DNA of 64,000 bases from Nakamurella lactea DSM 19367. GTDB lineage: Bacteria > Actinomycetota > Actinomycetes > Mycobacteriales > Nakamurellaceae. Where the stretch lies: NCBI RefSeq assembly GCF_000426645.1, contig NZ_KE384551.1, positions 50,084-114,083 on the forward strand. Direction: 5' to 3'. Of this stretch, positions 19,601 through 28,976 are shown piece after piece (positions within the stretch are counted from its first letter, which is position 1; every line of letters begins with the position of its first letter). Below the pieces are notes generated by a model. That model was not told the origin of the DNA, did no database searches, and saw only the letters and a program-made list of their open reading frames with translations. A program made the position numbers and the translations under genes.

Positions 19601-19989
19601 CGCTGGATCGCCGGGATGTCGGCACCGATCAGCTCCACCCCGTACTTCTGGAGGATGCCGAGCTCGTCCAGGCCGATCGCCGTGTTCAGCGCGGTCTGCC
19701 CACCGAGGGTGGCCAGCAGTGCATCCACCGGGTGGCCGGACGCGGCCTGGTCGGCCAGCACCTTCTCCACGAACGCCGGGGTGATCGGCTCGATGTAGGT
19801 GGCGTCGGCGAACTCCGGGTCGGTCATGATGGTGGCCGGGTTGGAGTTGATCAGCGAGACCCGCAGCCCCTCGGCCCGCAGCACCCGACAGGCCTGGGTA
19901 CCGGAGTAGTCGAATTCGCAGGCCTGGCCGATGACGATCGGGCCGGACCCGATCACCAGCACGTGCTTCAGGTCGTCACGACGTGGCAT
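16501..19989 (-). CDS. carB: Carbamoyl-phosphate synthase large subunit
   Basis: About 1162 residues. It makes carbamoyl phosphate from bicarbonate, ammonia delivered by CarA, and two ATP. Two homologous ATP-grasp halves are visible, each opening with a [13 protein letters not shown] or [14 protein letters not shown] loop, plus the C-terminal allosteric domain ([19 protein letters not shown]). Enzymes of this group normally stop soon after the allosteric domain; here a ~40-residue tail of SVGD/SVDE units follows, encoded by a 12-base repeat. ATG at 19989 has AGGGG seven bases upstream; ATG at 19995 is possible. It overlaps carA by 14 bases and pyrD by one. Confidence 0.96.
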   Translation of the reverse strand: MPRRDDLKHVLVIGSGPIVIGQACEFDYSGTQACRVLRAEGLRVSLINSNPATIMTDPEFADATYIEPITPAFVEKVLADQAASGHPVDALLATLGGQTALNTAIGLDELGILQKYGVELIGADIPAIQRGEDRQIFKDIVRSVGGDVPRSAVCHSMAEVRDTVAELGLPVVIRPSFTMGGLGSGMAYTAQDLERLAGTGLAASPVTEVLIEESVLGWKEYELELMRDSADNAVVVCSIENMDPMGVHTGDSVTVAPALTLTDREYQLMRDLGLKILRAVGVATGGCNIQFAVNPVDGRMIVIEMNPRVSRSSALASKATGFPIAKIAAKLAIGYTLDEIANDITRATPAAFEPALDYVVVKVPRFAFEKFPGADPVLTTTMKSVGEAMAIGRSFAEAFGKALRSTETKAQGYLFPPAAPEPGFDVERDTPALLEDLRPAKDGRWYRLLQAVRAGVDVEQLHEATGIDPWFLDQLVLVAGIGDQVAAAAELDDTLLRKAKRYGLSDNDIALLRAGAGDAALATEEAVRRRRHESGIRPVFLTVDTCAAEFEAHTPYHYSAYEMDPAAESEVAPQTERPKVIILGSGPNRIGQGIEFDYSCVHAALSLREAGYETVMVNCNPETVSTDYDTSDRLYFEPLTTEDVLEVVASEQASGTVAGVIVTLGGQTPLKLARDLERAGIPILGTQPDAIDLAEDRGLFGELLGRAKLPAPAFGTATSFEQAKQVAARVGYPVLVRPSFVLGGRGMEIVYDEQALADYIGRATEIADDRPVLVDRFLDDAIEIDVDAICDGTEVFLGGVMEHIEEAGIHSGDSACVLPPITLGRTDIAKVRAHTEAIAFGVGVRGLLNVQYALKGETLYVLEANPRASRTVPFSSKATAVPLAKAAARVMAGESIAQLRAAGVLPASGDGGQPRPGAPVAVKEVVLPFHRFRRPDGGAIDSLLGPEMRSTGEVMGIDSAFGPAFAKSQTAAYGSLPTSGTVFVSVANADKRSIVFPAKRLADLGFTILATEGTAEMLRRNGMQVQTVRKHFESTDNVVERIRAGEVDLVINTPYGNSGPRIDGYEIRTAAVAADIPCITTIAGAAAAIQGIEASIRSEVHVAPLQELHRRMTTGEPTPRPASDGSTVGQSVDPSVGDSVGDSVGDSVDESVDESVDQSVGR

Positions 19990-21199
19990 CTGCATTCCCC
20001 TGTCGGCCGGCGGCCATCATCGTCACGAACTCGTCGAACAGGTATCCGGCGTCGTGCGGGCCGGCCGCCGCCTCCGGGTGGAACTGCACCGAGAAGGCCG
20101 GCGTATCAAGGCATTCCAGGCCCTCGACGACACCGTCATTGAGGCAGCTGAAGGCCACTCTGGCCCGACCGAACTCGGTGTCGACCACCTCCGACGGGGC
20201 GGCCGGGTACTCGATGGCAAACCCGTGGTTCTGCGCCGTCACCAGTACCCGGCCGGTGCGCAGGTCGGCCACCGGCTGGTTGATCCCGCGGTGTCCGAAG
20301 GCCAGCTTGTAGGTCCCGAAACCCAATGCCCGGCCGAGGATCTGGTTGCCGAAGCAGATGCCGAAGAACGGGATCCCGCGCCGCAGCACCTCCTTGGTCA
20401 GCTCGACCACCGGATCGGCGGTGGCCGGGTCGCCGGGTCCGTTGGACAGGAACACCCCGTCCACGCCGGTCCCGTCGTTCAGGGCCAGCACGTCGTCGAT
20501 GGTCGCTGCGGCCGGCAGCACGTAGGTGTCCACTCCCCTGGCGGCGAACATCCGCGGCGTGTTCGCCTTGATGCCCAGATCGATCGCCGCCACCGAGCAG
20601 ATCCGGTCGCCGGTCGCCGGCACCAGATAGGCCGCGGCCGTGGTCACCTCGCCGGCCAGGTCCGCGCCGGCCATCGGCGGAATCTGCCGGACCCGTTGCA
20701 GCATCTGCTCATCGGTGGTCAGCTCTGCGCCGGAGAAGATCCCGCAGCGCATCGCCCCGGCCGTCCGCAGATGCCGGGTCAGCCCACGGGTGTCGACATC
20801 GGCGATGCCGACCACACCCTGCGCGGCGAGCTCGTCGGGCAGCGAGCCGCTGCTGCGCCAGTTCGACGGCCGGGGTGAGAGGTCCCTGATCACCAGGCCG
20901 GCCACCCAGATCCGGTTCGACTCGTTGTCGTCTCGCCCGCCGTTGTCATCCAGCCCGGTCGGGGCGACCCAGCCGGTGTTGCCGATCTGCGGCGCGGTGG
21001 CGATCACCACCTGCCGCCGGTACGAGGGATCCGTGAGGGTCTCCTGATAGCCAGTCATCCCGGTGGTGAAGACGGCCTCGCCGAGAGCGACTCCGGTTGT
21101 CCCGAAAGCGGTTCCGCGATGGATCCGGCCGTCTTCGAGTACCAGCGCCGCCGGACCGCCGGTGACCGCCGCGCTCGTGGTCTGACGACTCGCGGTCAT
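19976..21199 (-). CDS. carA: Carbamoyl-phosphate synthase small subunit (glutaminase)
   Basis: 407 residues. The N-terminal domain starts [17 protein letters not shown]. The C-terminal class I glutamine amidotransferase has catalytic Cys in [12 protein letters not shown] (many relatives have GICLGHQ) and the His-Glu pair in [13 protein letters not shown]. It releases ammonia from glutamine and feeds CarB. ATG at 21199 overlaps the pyrC stop (ATGA). The open frame continuing upstream is antisense-type shadow over pyrC and was dropped. Confidence 0.95.
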   Translation of the reverse strand: MTASRQTTSAAVTGGPAALVLEDGRIHRGTAFGTTGVALGEAVFTTGMTGYQETLTDPSYRRQVVIATAPQIGNTGWVAPTGLDDNGGRDDNESNRIWVAGLVIRDLSPRPSNWRSSGSLPDELAAQGVVGIADVDTRGLTRHLRTAGAMRCGIFSGAELTTDEQMLQRVRQIPPMAGADLAGEVTTAAAYLVPATGDRICSVAAIDLGIKANTPRMFAARGVDTYVLPAAATIDDVLALNDGTGVDGVFLSNGPGDPATADPVVELTKEVLRRGIPFFGICFGNQILGRALGFGTYKLAFGHRGINQPVADLRTGRVLVTAQNHGFAIEYPAAPSEVVDTEFGRARVAFSCLNDGVVEGLECLDTPAFSVQFHPEAAAGPHDAGYLFDEFVTMMAAGRQGNADATS

Positions 21200-22527
21200 G
21201 CGTTCACCCCGGCCACCAACGCGCCGCCGGCGACGGTCCGTCGGCCGCGCAGGAAGGTGCCGACCACCTTGGCCGGCAGCTCCATCCCCTCGAACGGCGT
21301 GTTCGCCGACAGGCTGGCCAGTTCGGCGCCCCGCACAGTCCAGCGGGCGGCCGGATCGACCAGCACCAGGTTCGCCGGCTCGCCGACCGCGATCGGGCGC
21401 CCGTGCCCGGCCAGGCCGCCGATCGCCGCCGGCCGCTCGCTCATCACCGCCGCCACCCCGCGCCAGTCCAGCAGGCCGGGCTCGACCATGGTCGCCACCA
21501 CCACCGACAGTGCGGTCTGCAGGCCGAGCATGCCCGGCGATGCGGCGTCCCACTCGCATTCCTTGTCCTCACTGGCGTGCGGCGCGTGGTCGGTGGCGAC
21601 GATGTCGATCGTCCCGTCCGCCAACGCCTTTCGCAGCGCGGCAACATCGGCGTCGGTCCGCAGCGGCGGGTTCACCTTGAACACCGGGTCGTAGCCGATG
21701 GCCCGCGCATCGGTGAGCAGCAGGTGGTGCGGGGTCACCTCGGCGGTGACCCTGGTGCCGCGTGCCTTGGCGGCGGCGATCAACTCCACCGACCCGGCGG
21801 TCGACAGGTGGCACACGTGCAGCCGGGAGCCGACGTGGTCGGCCAGGAGGCAGTCACGGGCGATGATCGCCTCCTCGGCGACTGCCGGCCAGCCCGTCAT
21901 CCCCAGGGTCGCCGAAACGTCACCCTCGTGCATCTGGGCGCCGGCCGTCAGCCGCGGTTCCTGGGCGTGCTGGGCGATCACCCCGTCGAACGCCTTGACG
22001 TACTCGAGCGCCCGGCGCATCAGCAGCGGGTCGGAGACGCAGTCGCCGTCGTCGGAGAACACCCGCACCTGCGCCGCCGACCCGGCCATCGCCGCCAGTT
22101 CGGCCAGTCGCTCGCCCTTGCGGCCGACGGTCACCGCGCCGATCGGCCGGACGTCCACCAGCCTGGCGTCCTCGCCCAGCCGCAGCACCTGCTCGACAAC
22201 GCCGGCCGTGTCGGCCGTCGGGTCGGTGTTGGGCATCGCGAACACCGCCGTGTAGCCGCCGAGAGCGGCTGCCGCGGAACCGGTCTCGACGGTCTCGGCG
22301 TCCTCCCGGCCCGGTTCCCGAAGGTGGGTGTGCAGGTCGACCAGGCCGGGCAGCAGGACGAGTCCGTCGGCGTCGATCACCTCGACGTCGGTCGCCCGCT
22401 TCGCGGCGGCCGTCGCGGCCGCGCCGACGGCGGCAATGACGCCGTCGGTGATCAGCACGTCGGCGGCCTCCTCGCCGTACGGTGCGGCACCGGTGATCAG
22501 CGTGCTGACACCATGACCGTTGCTCAT
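21196..22527 (-). CDS. pyrC: Dihydroorotase, type I
   Basis: 443 residues. This amidohydrolase closes carbamoyl aspartate to dihydroorotate. Metal site marks: [19 protein letters not shown], His in [10 protein letters not shown] and the Asp in ATDHAPH. The length fits the type I group found in Gram-positive bacteria. It sits between pyrB and carA with four-base overlaps on both sides, so the operon is translated as a coupled chain. Confidence 0.95.
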   Translation of the reverse strand: MSNGHGVSTLITGAAPYGEEAADVLITDGVIAAVGAAATAAAKRATDVEVIDADGLVLLPGLVDLHTHLREPGREDAETVETGSAAAALGGYTAVFAMPNTDPTADTAGVVEQVLRLGEDARLVDVRPIGAVTVGRKGERLAELAAMAGSAAQVRVFSDDGDCVSDPLLMRRALEYVKAFDGVIAQHAQEPRLTAGAQMHEGDVSATLGMTGWPAVAEEAIIARDCLLADHVGSRLHVCHLSTAGSVELIAAAKARGTRVTAEVTPHHLLLTDARAIGYDPVFKVNPPLRTDADVAALRKALADGTIDIVATDHAPHASEDKECEWDAASPGMLGLQTALSVVVATMVEPGLLDWRGVAAVMSERPAAIGGLAGHGRPIAVGEPANLVLVDPAARWTVRGAELASLSANTPFEGMELPAKVVGTFLRGRRTVAGGALVAGVNA

Positions 22528-23543
22528 GCGTTCGTCTCCATCTCGCCCGACAGCAGTAGGTACAGCACGGCCATCCGGACGGTGACCCCGTTCGCGACCT
22601 GTTCGACGATCACCGAGCCGTCGCCGTCGGCCACCGCCGGGGTGATCTCCATCCCGCGGTTCATCGGCCCCGGGTGCATCACCACCCCGTGATCGGGCAA
22701 CATCGCCCGCCGTCGGACATCCAGCCCGTACGAGCGGGTGTACTCACGCGCGGTCGGGAAGAACGCGCCGCTCATCCGTTCGCGCTGCACCCGCAGCATC
22801 ATCACCGCGTCGGCGCCGGACAGCGAGGCGTCCAGGTCGTAGGAGACGCTCGCCGGCCAGCTCCCGACGCCGACCGGTAGCAGGGTGGGCGGGGCGACCA
22901 ACTCGACCTGCGCCCCCAGCGTCGACAACAGCAGGACGTTGGAGCGGGCCACCCGGGAGTGCAGCACGTCACCGACCACCACGATCTTGCGGCCGGCCAG
23001 TTCGCCCAGATGCCGGCGCAGGGTGAAGGCATCGAGCAGGGCCTGGGTCGGATGCTCGTGGGTGCCGTCACCGGCATTCACCACTCGGCCGGACACCCAG
23101 GCCGAGAGCCGTTGCGGCGCACCGGAAGCCGAGTGCCGACAGACAACGGCGTCGGCCCCCATCGCCTGCAGGGTCAGGGCGGTGTCCTTCAGCGATTCGC
23201 CCTTGGAGACGCTGGACCCCTTGGCGGAGAAGTTGATCACGTCGGCGGACAGCCGCTTGGCGGCCAGCTCGAAGGAGATCCTGGTCCTGGTGGAGTCCTC
23301 GTAGAACAGGTTCACCACGGTGCGGCCACGCAGCGTCGGCAGCTTGCGCACCTCGCGGCCGGACATCGCCTGCTCCAGCCGCTCCGCGGTGTCCAGCACC
23401 AGGGTCGCGGTCTCGGCATTCAGGTCGCCGGCCGACAGCAGGTGTCTCGGCATGCCCGAAGGAGCCGGGGGCTGAACGGCGGAGTCACCGCGGGAGTCGC
23501 CGTTGGCGGCGGACCGGGTGGTGGCCTTGATGGTGGTGGTCAT
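22524..23543 (-). CDS. pyrB: Aspartate carbamoyltransferase catalytic subunit
   Basis: 339 residues. It joins carbamoyl phosphate and aspartate. Marks: [13 protein letters not shown] (carbamoyl phosphate loop), [14 protein letters not shown], and the late [10 protein letters not shown]. The first ~35 residues ([14 protein letters not shown] and following) are an extra polar leader before the conserved HLLSAGDLN. No pyrI is present. ATG overlaps the pyrR stop, and the stop overlaps the pyrC ATG. Confidence 0.95.
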   Translation of the reverse strand: MTTTIKATTRSAANGDSRGDSAVQPPAPSGMPRHLLSAGDLNAETATLVLDTAERLEQAMSGREVRKLPTLRGRTVVNLFYEDSTRTRISFELAAKRLSADVINFSAKGSSVSKGESLKDTALTLQAMGADAVVCRHSASGAPQRLSAWVSGRVVNAGDGTHEHPTQALLDAFTLRRHLGELAGRKIVVVGDVLHSRVARSNVLLLSTLGAQVELVAPPTLLPVGVGSWPASVSYDLDASLSGADAVMMLRVQRERMSGAFFPTAREYTRSYGLDVRRRAMLPDHGVVMHPGPMNRGMEITPAVADGDGSVIVEQVANGVTVRMAVLYLLLSGEMETNA

Positions 23544-24127
23544 GCGCGGATCAACTCCACAGCGTCGCGGCCGTCGGATTCGGTGAGTCTGACGGCGACA
23601 TCGTCGTCCGCCGCTGTCGGGATGTTCTTGCCGACGTAGTCGGCCCGGATCGGCAACTGCCGGTGACCGCGGTCCACCAGCACCGCCAGTTGCACCGCCG
23701 ACGGCCGACCGTGATCGCGCAGCGCGTCCAGCGCGGCACGAATCGTGCGGCCGGAGTAGAGCACGTCGTCGACCAGCACGCAGGTCAGGTTGTCCAGGCC
23801 GCCCGCCGGGATCGAGGTCTCCTCCAGCGCCCTGGGCGGACGACGGCGCAGATCGTCTCGATACAGCGTGGTGTCCAGCGATCCGACCGGACACGGACGA
23901 CCACTGAAGGTGGCGATCCGATCCGCCAGCCGGCGCGCAAGGTACACGCCACGGGTCGGGATGCCGAGCAGCACAACGGGTTCGTCGCCGGCCTTCTCCA
24001 AGATCTGGTGGGCGATGCGATCGATGGTGCGAGCGATGTCGGCCTCGCTGAGGATCTCTGCACGGACCTCGGGGCCGGCGCCGGCGGTGCTGTCCTCGCG
24101 GCGCGCAGGGGTGTTGCCAGGCGTCAT
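23540..24127 (-). CDS. pyrR: PyrR, pyr operon regulator / uracil phosphoribosyltransferase
   Basis: 195 residues. A type I phosphoribosyltransferase fold with the PRPP loop [19 protein letters not shown] and the RNA/UMP-binding basic segments [18 protein letters not shown] and YRDDLRRR. PyrR binds a hairpin in pyr mRNA when UMP is plentiful. It is the first gene of the operon, and a matching hairpin overlaps the region just before its own ribosome binding site. In mycobacteria the same arrangement blocks translation of the operon; that is the likely mechanism here. Confidence 0.95.
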   Translation of the reverse strand: MTPGNTPARREDSTAGAGPEVRAEILSEADIARTIDRIAHQILEKAGDEPVVLLGIPTRGVYLARRLADRIATFSGRPCPVGSLDTTLYRDDLRRRPPRALEETSIPAGGLDNLTCVLVDDVLYSGRTIRAALDALRDHGRPSAVQLAVLVDRGHRQLPIRADYVGKNIPTAADDDVAVRLTESDGRDAVELIRA

Positions 24128-24135
24128 GCCCGTGG

Positions 24136-24160
24136 CTCCTTTCCCGCCTCACTGGACGGG
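24136..24160 (-). promoter_or_regulatory. PyrR-binding hairpin and pyrR ribosome binding site
   Basis: In mRNA sense: CCCG-TCCAGTGAGG-CGGG (24160-24143) followed by AAAGGAG (24142-24136) and the pyrR ATG at 24127. The loop matches the PyrR-recognition consensus (TCCAGNGAGG). The hairpin abuts the Shine-Dalgarno, so protein binding could hide it. Confidence 0.8.
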
Positions 24161-24199
24161 TTTGAAGGATGGAACTCCGACCACCTTAGCAATCCAGGA

Positions 24200-24223
24200 C
24201 CGGCCCGGCTGCCGCCGGGCCGG
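24200..24223. other. Strong hairpin in the pyrR-bldD divergent gap
   Basis: CCGGCCCGG-CTGCCG-CCGGGCCGG, a nine-base perfect stem upstream of the PyrR site. It could be part of the pyr leader, but no T-run follows. The remainder of 24161-24437 should hold the two divergent promoters; no other element is clear. Confidence 0.45.
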
Positions 24224-24437
24224 CGGGCCGGCGGCGCGGCCGCACGCCGCCCGGACCGGTGACAAAGTCCCGGCGCGCCCGGGGTGCCCACACCCCACTC
24301 CGGCGACTACTGTGCGTAAGGCATGGTTCGATCTTGTCGTTCCGCGCACGCTCGGCCCACAATCGCAGCAGGACAGTCGACGGTCGGACACCTCGCCCGC
24401 CGACGAACACGCTGCTTCACCTCGTCAGGAGCCAGTC

Positions 24438-24920
24438 ATGCAGGACTATGCCCACGCCTTAGGTGCACGACTGCGGGCCGTCCGGAACCAGCAGGGCCTG
24501 AGTCTGCACGGAGTCGAAGAGAAGTCCGAGGGCCGGTGGAAGGCCGTCGTCGTCGGGTCCTACGAGCGCGGCGACCGCGCCATCACGGTCACCAAGCTGG
24601 CCGAGCTCGGCCAGTTCTACGGCGTCCCGATCACCGAGCTGCTGCCGGACATCAACGTGAGTTCGCCGAGTTCGCCGACCGCGAAACTGGTGATCGACCT
24701 GGAGCGGCTCGCCGAACTGCCCACCTACCAGGCCGGCCCGCTGGCCCGGTACGCCTCGACCATCCAGTCGCAGCGCGGCGACTATTCGGCCGGTCGCACA
24801 CTGACCATCCGGGCGGAGGACCTGCGCTCGCTCGCGGTGATCTACGGCATGCCGCCGAGCGCGCTGGCCGAGCAGCTGGTCGACTGGGGCGTGCTGCCCG
24901 AGGGCACCGACGTCGAATAG
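24438..24920 (+). CDS. bldD: BldD-type cyclic-di-GMP-responsive transcriptional regulator
   Basis: 160 residues. N-terminal Xre-type helix-turn-helix (LGARLRAVRNQQGLSLHGVE, then VVVGSYERGDRAITVTKLAE) and C-terminal BldD domain ending ALAEQLVDWGVLPEG. BldD controls development in Streptomyces when tetrameric c-di-GMP links two C-terminal domains through an RxD-x8-RxxD motif. Here RGD and RAED are both present but are separated by nine residues (YSAGRTLTI), one more than the canonical eight. BldD genes beside nusB/efp/pyrR are common in actinobacteria. Convergent with nusB. Confidence 0.88.
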   Translation: MQDYAHALGARLRAVRNQQGLSLHGVEEKSEGRWKAVVVGSYERGDRAITVTKLAELGQFYGVPITELLPDINVSSPSSPTAKLVIDLERLAELPTYQAGPLARYASTIQSQRGDYSAGRTLTIRAEDLRSLAVIYGMPPSALAEQLVDWGVLPEGTDVE

Positions 24921-24940
24921 TCGACCCGGGGCGACCTCCC

Positions 24941-24999
24941 ACCGGGCTCCGTCAGACCGGGGTCCGTCAGACCGGGTTCGTCAGACCGGGGTCCGTCAG
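24941..24999 (-). repeat. Four-copy 14/15-base repeat including the nusB stop
   Basis: On the plus strand GTCAG recurs at 24951, 24966, 24980 and 24995 inside near-identical units (ACCGGGGTCCGTCAG). In nusB sense each unit carries CTGAC, the first being the gene's own stop TGA. Spacings are 15, 14 and 15 bases. Confidence 0.88.
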
Positions 25000-25409
25000 C
25001 CCCGTAGTTGCGGGGTGATCGCCAGGATCTGGGCGAGCACGCCGTTGACGAACTTCGGCGAGTTGTCGGTGGACAGCGTCTTCGCCGCCTCCACCGCCTC
25101 GTCGATCACCACGGCGGGCGGGACGTCGGGGGCGTACAGCAACTCGTACACGCCGATCCGCAGGATCGCCCGGTCCACCGCCGGCATCCGCTCCAGGGTC
25201 CAGCCCTCGGAATGCTGCTCCAGCAGATCGTCGATCCGGTATTGGTTCGCGACCACCCCGCGGATCAGCGATTCGGCATAGTCGCCCAGCACCAGCGGCT
25301 CCGGCCCGTCGATCCGCTCGGCCATCACGGCCAACGGGTCGGCGGACCGGGCGTCCGCGGCGTACAGGACGTCCAGGGCACGCTTGCGGGCCTTGGATCT
25401 GGCAGACAC
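24996..25409 (-). CDS. nusB: Transcription antitermination factor NusB
   Basis: 137 residues, all-helical NusB fold. Marks: KARKRALDVLYAAD at the N-terminus, MPAVDRAILRIGVYELLY in the middle, VVIDEAVEAAK and SPKFVNGVLAQI near the end. With NusE (ribosomal S10) it binds boxA RNA and supports rRNA antitermination. GTG start at 25409. It lies 27 bases downstream of efp, an arrangement found widely in actinobacteria. Its stop is embedded in a short tandem repeat. Confidence 0.94.
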   Translation of the reverse strand: MSARSKARKRALDVLYAADARSADPLAVMAERIDGPEPLVLGDYAESLIRGVVANQYRIDDLLEQHSEGWTLERMPAVDRAILRIGVYELLYAPDVPPAVVIDEAVEAAKTLSTDNSPKFVNGVLAQILAITPQLRG

Positions 25410-25436
25410 GTGGGTCGTCTTCTTTCCGGGGCCGGA

Positions 25437-26000
25437 TCAGCTGTTGACGCGGCCGAGGTAACGGCCGTCGCGGGTGTCGACCTTGATCTTGTCGCCGGTG
25501 TTCAGGAACAGTGGGACCGCGATCTCGGCGCCGGTCTCCAAGGTGGCCGGCTTGGTGCCGCCGGTGGAGCGGTCGCCCTGCAGGCCGGGGTCGGTGTGCT
25601 GGACCAGCAACTCGACGGACGCCGGCAACTCGACGTACAGCACCGTGCCGTTGTTCTGCGCCACCGTTGCCTCCTGGTTCTCCAGCAGGAAGTTCGCCGC
25701 ATCACCGACGGTCGCCGCCGGGATGTGGATCTGGTCGAAGGTGTCGCCGTCCATGAAGACGAAGTCGGTGCCGTCCTTGTACAGGTAGGTCATGTCCCGC
25801 TTGTCGACGGTCTCGGTCTCCACCTTGACGCCGGCGTTGAAGGTCTTGTCGACAACCTTGCCGGTCAGCACGTTCTTCAGCGTGGTGCGGACGAAGGCCG
25901 GACCCTTGCCCGGCTTGACGTGCTGGAACTCGGTGATCGTCCAGAGCTGACCCTCGAGCTTGAGGACCAGGCCGTTCTTGAAGTCCGAAGTGGATGCCAC
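25437..26000 (-). CDS. efp: Elongation factor P
   Basis: 187 residues with the three beta-barrel domains of EF-P. The tip loop reads [10 protein letters not shown], with the Lys that reaches the peptidyl-transferase centre. C-terminal marks: [16 protein letters not shown] and [23 protein letters not shown] relieves stalling at runs of proline; several long proteins in this window have proline-rich parts. GTG start at 26000. It sits between pepQ (69-base gap) and nusB. No epmA-like modification gene is seen nearby. Confidence 0.96.
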   Translation of the reverse strand: MASTSDFKNGLVLKLEGQLWTITEFQHVKPGKGPAFVRTTLKNVLTGKVVDKTFNAGVKVETETVDKRDMTYLYKDGTDFVFMDGDTFDQIHIPAATVGDAANFLLENQEATVAQNNGTVLYVELPASVELLVQHTDPGLQGDRSTGGTKPATLETGAEIAVPLFLNTGDKIKVDTRDGRYLGRVNS

Positions 26001-26069
26001 GTGCGCCTTCTCTCGTCGTTCTGTGTCGATCGCCGGGCCCCGGCGCCACCCCGGTGACTCCGGGCGGCG

Positions 26070-27188
26070 TCAGAGGACCTGGAGATCCTTGCTGGTCATG
26101 GTGAGGACCTGGTAGCCGAGTGCGGAGATCACGCCGGTGTCCTCGATGCGCACTCCGCCCCGCCCCGGAAGGTAGACCCCCGGCTCGATGGTGACGCACA
26201 TGTCGGGAGCAATGATAACCGCGGATCCGGCCGCGACCGCCGGTGCCTCGTGGATCTGCAGGCCGACGCCGTGCCCGAGGCCGTGCCCGAACTGCTCGCC
26301 GAAGCCGGCGGCGACGATCACCGAGCGGGCCGCGGCGTCCAGCTCGCCGCCCGTGACCCCGGGTACCGCCGCGTGCCGTCCCGCCTCTTGCGCGGTCCGG
26401 ACCAGCGCGTGCAGGTCCCGCTGCCAGTCGGCCGGCTCACCGAGGACGACGGTCCGGGTCATGTCCGAGTGGTAGCCGTCGACCTCGGCGCCGAAGTCGA
26501 ACTTCACGAGGTCGCCCGGCCGCAGCGGCGCGGTGGTCGGCTGGTGGTGCGGGATGGCCGAGTTGGCACCGGCGGCCACGATGGTGTCGAACGCCGGCGC
26601 GGTGGCGCCGAGCCGGCGCATCCGCTGGTCCAGATCCAGCGCCACCTCACGCTCGGTGCGGCCCGGTCTGACGCCACCCGCCTCGATCTGCTCCAGGAGG
26701 GCGCGGTCGGCGATCGCGCAGGCCGCCGTCAGTGCCTCGATCTCGGTCGCGTCCTTGATCGCCCGGCCCTGCTCCACCAGGTCGCTGACGGGCACCAACT
26801 CGGCGCGGGCGGCCGCATCACGCCCGGCCGCCTCGGCGAGGCTCCGGTGGCCGGCGACCGTGACCACGTGTGCCTCGAACCCGACCCGGCCGCTCGCCCG
26901 GGCAACCAGCGCGAGATCGCACGGTCGCTCGATCAGCCGCCGCAGGTCGGGCACCTCGGCGGCGGACTGCAGGTCGTAGCGGCCATCGGTGCAGAACAGG
27001 GTCTGCTCGTCATCCCCGCCGGCACCCGGGTCCGCCGCGACCAGCAGGGCGGCATTCGAGCCGGTGAACCCGGTCAGATAGCGGATGTTGAGCAGGTCGG
27101 TGACCAGCAGCGCGTCCAGGTCGCGTTCGGCGAGCAGGGCGCGCAGTCGGGAGCGGCGGGCGGCCGGTCCCGGACGGTCGATGGTCAC
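26070..27188 (-). CDS. pepQ: Xaa-Pro peptidase, M24 family
   Basis: 372 residues. An N-terminal creatinase-like domain (RALLAERDLDALLVTDLLNI) is followed by the pita-bread metallopeptidase domain. Metal ligands are visible: Asp in KFDFGAEVDG, Asp in YHSDMTR, His in HGLGHGVGL, Glu in TIEPGVYLPG and Glu in GVRIEDTGV. It cleaves peptides next to proline and is probably cytoplasmic. In many actinobacteria this gene follows aroQ and precedes efp; here aroQ is about 6.9 kb away because of an accessory block. Confidence 0.92.
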   Translation of the reverse strand: MTIDRPGPAARRSRLRALLAERDLDALLVTDLLNIRYLTGFTGSNAALLVAADPGAGGDDEQTLFCTDGRYDLQSAAEVPDLRRLIERPCDLALVARASGRVGFEAHVVTVAGHRSLAEAAGRDAAARAELVPVSDLVEQGRAIKDATEIEALTAACAIADRALLEQIEAGGVRPGRTEREVALDLDQRMRRLGATAPAFDTIVAAGANSAIPHHQPTTAPLRPGDLVKFDFGAEVDGYHSDMTRTVVLGEPADWQRDLHALVRTAQEAGRHAAVPGVTGGELDAAARSVIVAAGFGEQFGHGLGHGVGLQIHEAPAVAAGSAVIIAPDMCVTIEPGVYLPGRGGVRIEDTGVISALGYQVLTMTSKDLQVL

Positions 27189-27235
27189 CGGATCAGATTA
27201 CGAGCAATCCGCCCGGCCGTTGACCGATCTGCCGG

Positions 27236-28897
27236 CTACTTGACCGGAATCGGGTAGGTCTGGTCCGAGGCCCGCAGCGAGCCCAGCTGGATCCGCAGCT
27301 CGGGTGCCGCCTGCGCCGGGGTCGGCCGCTTGTCGCCGGTGCCGCTGTCGGCCGATCCGGCGGTGACCGCAAGGGCGATCTGGTCCAGGTCCGCGCTCTC
27401 CGCGCCGGACTTCTCGGCGTCCCGCTCGATCAGTGCCTGAATCTGCGCCAGCGGCACGTCGTTGAGCGAGAACAGCGCCTCCGAGTCGGAGCCGGCGGAA
27501 CTCGGGTCGAGCACCGGGAACCTGCCCGGCCGCTGGTAGATCTCCGCCGCCTCGTCCTCGCGTACCACTTCGAGATACACCCCACCGTCGTTCTGGATGT
27601 CACTCGCCGACAGGGTGGCGGCTCCGCTCGCCGAGGATTGAATCATCAGCTTGCGCAGCACCCGGTCGCCGGGACCGATCTTCTGCGACTTCAGCAGGTC
27701 CGCGATCCGCTGGTAGGAGGCGGCCACGTCCTGCGGCTGGAACACCGGCGCGATGTCCCCGCCCAGCGTCGCCTCGACCTCGTCGATGCCGTCGCTGCCG
27801 TACAAACCGAAGGTCACCAATGGTTCTGCGCCCTCGGAGGGCCGATTGATGACGATCTCGTCGACGGTCACGTCCTGTCCGGCCGGTAGTTCGCCCACCA
27901 CCGTGTCGCGCATCGCGGCCAGATCCGGCAGGTGGCCGGCCTGCAGGACGAAGGTGCCGCGGGACACGCTCAGCGACGAGTCGTACCGGGCATCGTCATC
28001 GTCGTCGTCGACGGTGAAGTCCTTCTCCCGCCGGGAATCCCATGCGGTGAGCGTGGTGCCGGACTCCGACAGCCGGACGGCCCGCACCTGTCCGCTGCTG
28101 CCCGGTACGAGCTGCTCCGCATGCTCCAGCGCCGCCCGTAGCGCCGCGTTCGGATCGGCGAGCGCGGCGCCCATCCCGTCGCCGAACACCGTGTCGGTCA
28201 ACGAGTTCACCACGGTGCTGACGCTCGACGTGTCCGGCATCAGCGCCGCAGTGGTCGGCCCGGCGATCAGGAAGGCCACGCAGTAGGTGGCGATCAACGC
28301 CCGCCCCCCGCCTCGCCGACCCGGCGCGGCCTCCGGCCGCCGCGGCGGCGGCAAGGCGGTGACGGAAGGAAACTCGACCGGATGGGACCCGGCATCGATG
28401 GTGCTGCCGAGCCGGAAGACCGCCGGGTCGCTCGCATGCTGCCAGCCGCCCTGCCGATCGTTCTCCAGCGCGGCCAGGTCCGACAGCGGCACGGTGCGGT
28501 AGGCGTGGGTCAGGAAGGCATCCGCCGTGCGCCGGCGGTCCGATGCCAGCAACACACCCACCCGGGCCGACCGCTCGCCCTCGGGCCCGTCGGCCCGGAC
28601 GTCCCGGACGGTCTCGACGGACACCACCCGGGTGTGGGCGGTGGCATCGACCGGTTCGAACCGGCTGTCCGGCTGTTCGGCATCGGCGCGGTCGCGGATC
28701 AGCCGTTCGCGGTCACCGGCGTCATGGCAGGCCGACGCGGTTCGGGTGGCCAGCACCAGCGCGGTGACGCCGGCCACCGAGTAGCCCAGCCAGCCGGGAT
28801 TGTCGGTCACCACCGAGACACCGGCGAAGGTCAGCACGCCGGAAACCACCCCTCGGCGGGCCATCCCGATGAGCTTCCCAATAGTCTGGCCGGACAT
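27236..28897 (-). CDS. Membrane-anchored protein of unknown function
   Basis: 553 residues. Hydrophobic segments lie near residues 18-50 (GVVSGVLTFAGVSVV and SVAGVTALVLATR) and 198-220 (ALIATYCVAFLIAG), so a central loop of ~150 residues and a C-terminal part of ~330 residues are separated by the membrane. The C-terminal part is acidic and has a run of six aspartates in FTVDDDDDDARYD, plus long helical or mixed stretches. I do not recognise the family. It is 47 bases upstream of pepQ on the same strand and divergent from the next gene across 79 bases. Confidence 0.6.
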   Translation of the reverse strand: MSGQTIGKLIGMARRGVVSGVLTFAGVSVVTDNPGWLGYSVAGVTALVLATRTASACHDAGDRERLIRDRADAEQPDSRFEPVDATAHTRVVSVETVRDVRADGPEGERSARVGVLLASDRRRTADAFLTHAYRTVPLSDLAALENDRQGGWQHASDPAVFRLGSTIDAGSHPVEFPSVTALPPPRRPEAAPGRRGGGRALIATYCVAFLIAGPTTAALMPDTSSVSTVVNSLTDTVFGDGMGAALADPNAALRAALEHAEQLVPGSSGQVRAVRLSESGTTLTAWDSRREKDFTVDDDDDDARYDSSLSVSRGTFVLQAGHLPDLAAMRDTVVGELPAGQDVTVDEIVINRPSEGAEPLVTFGLYGSDGIDEVEATLGGDIAPVFQPQDVAASYQRIADLLKSQKIGPGDRVLRKLMIQSSASGAATLSASDIQNDGGVYLEVVREDEAAEIYQRPGRFPVLDPSSAGSDSEALFSLNDVPLAQIQALIERDAEKSGAESADLDQIALAVTAGSADSGTGDKRPTPAQAAPELRIQLGSLRASDQTYPIPVK

Positions 28898-28976
28898 GGT
28901 CGGACTGTAACAACCGGCGCACCGGGCGCTGTTCGGCGCACGACGTCGACCGATCTCCGTCGGGGAGGTGTATGGG

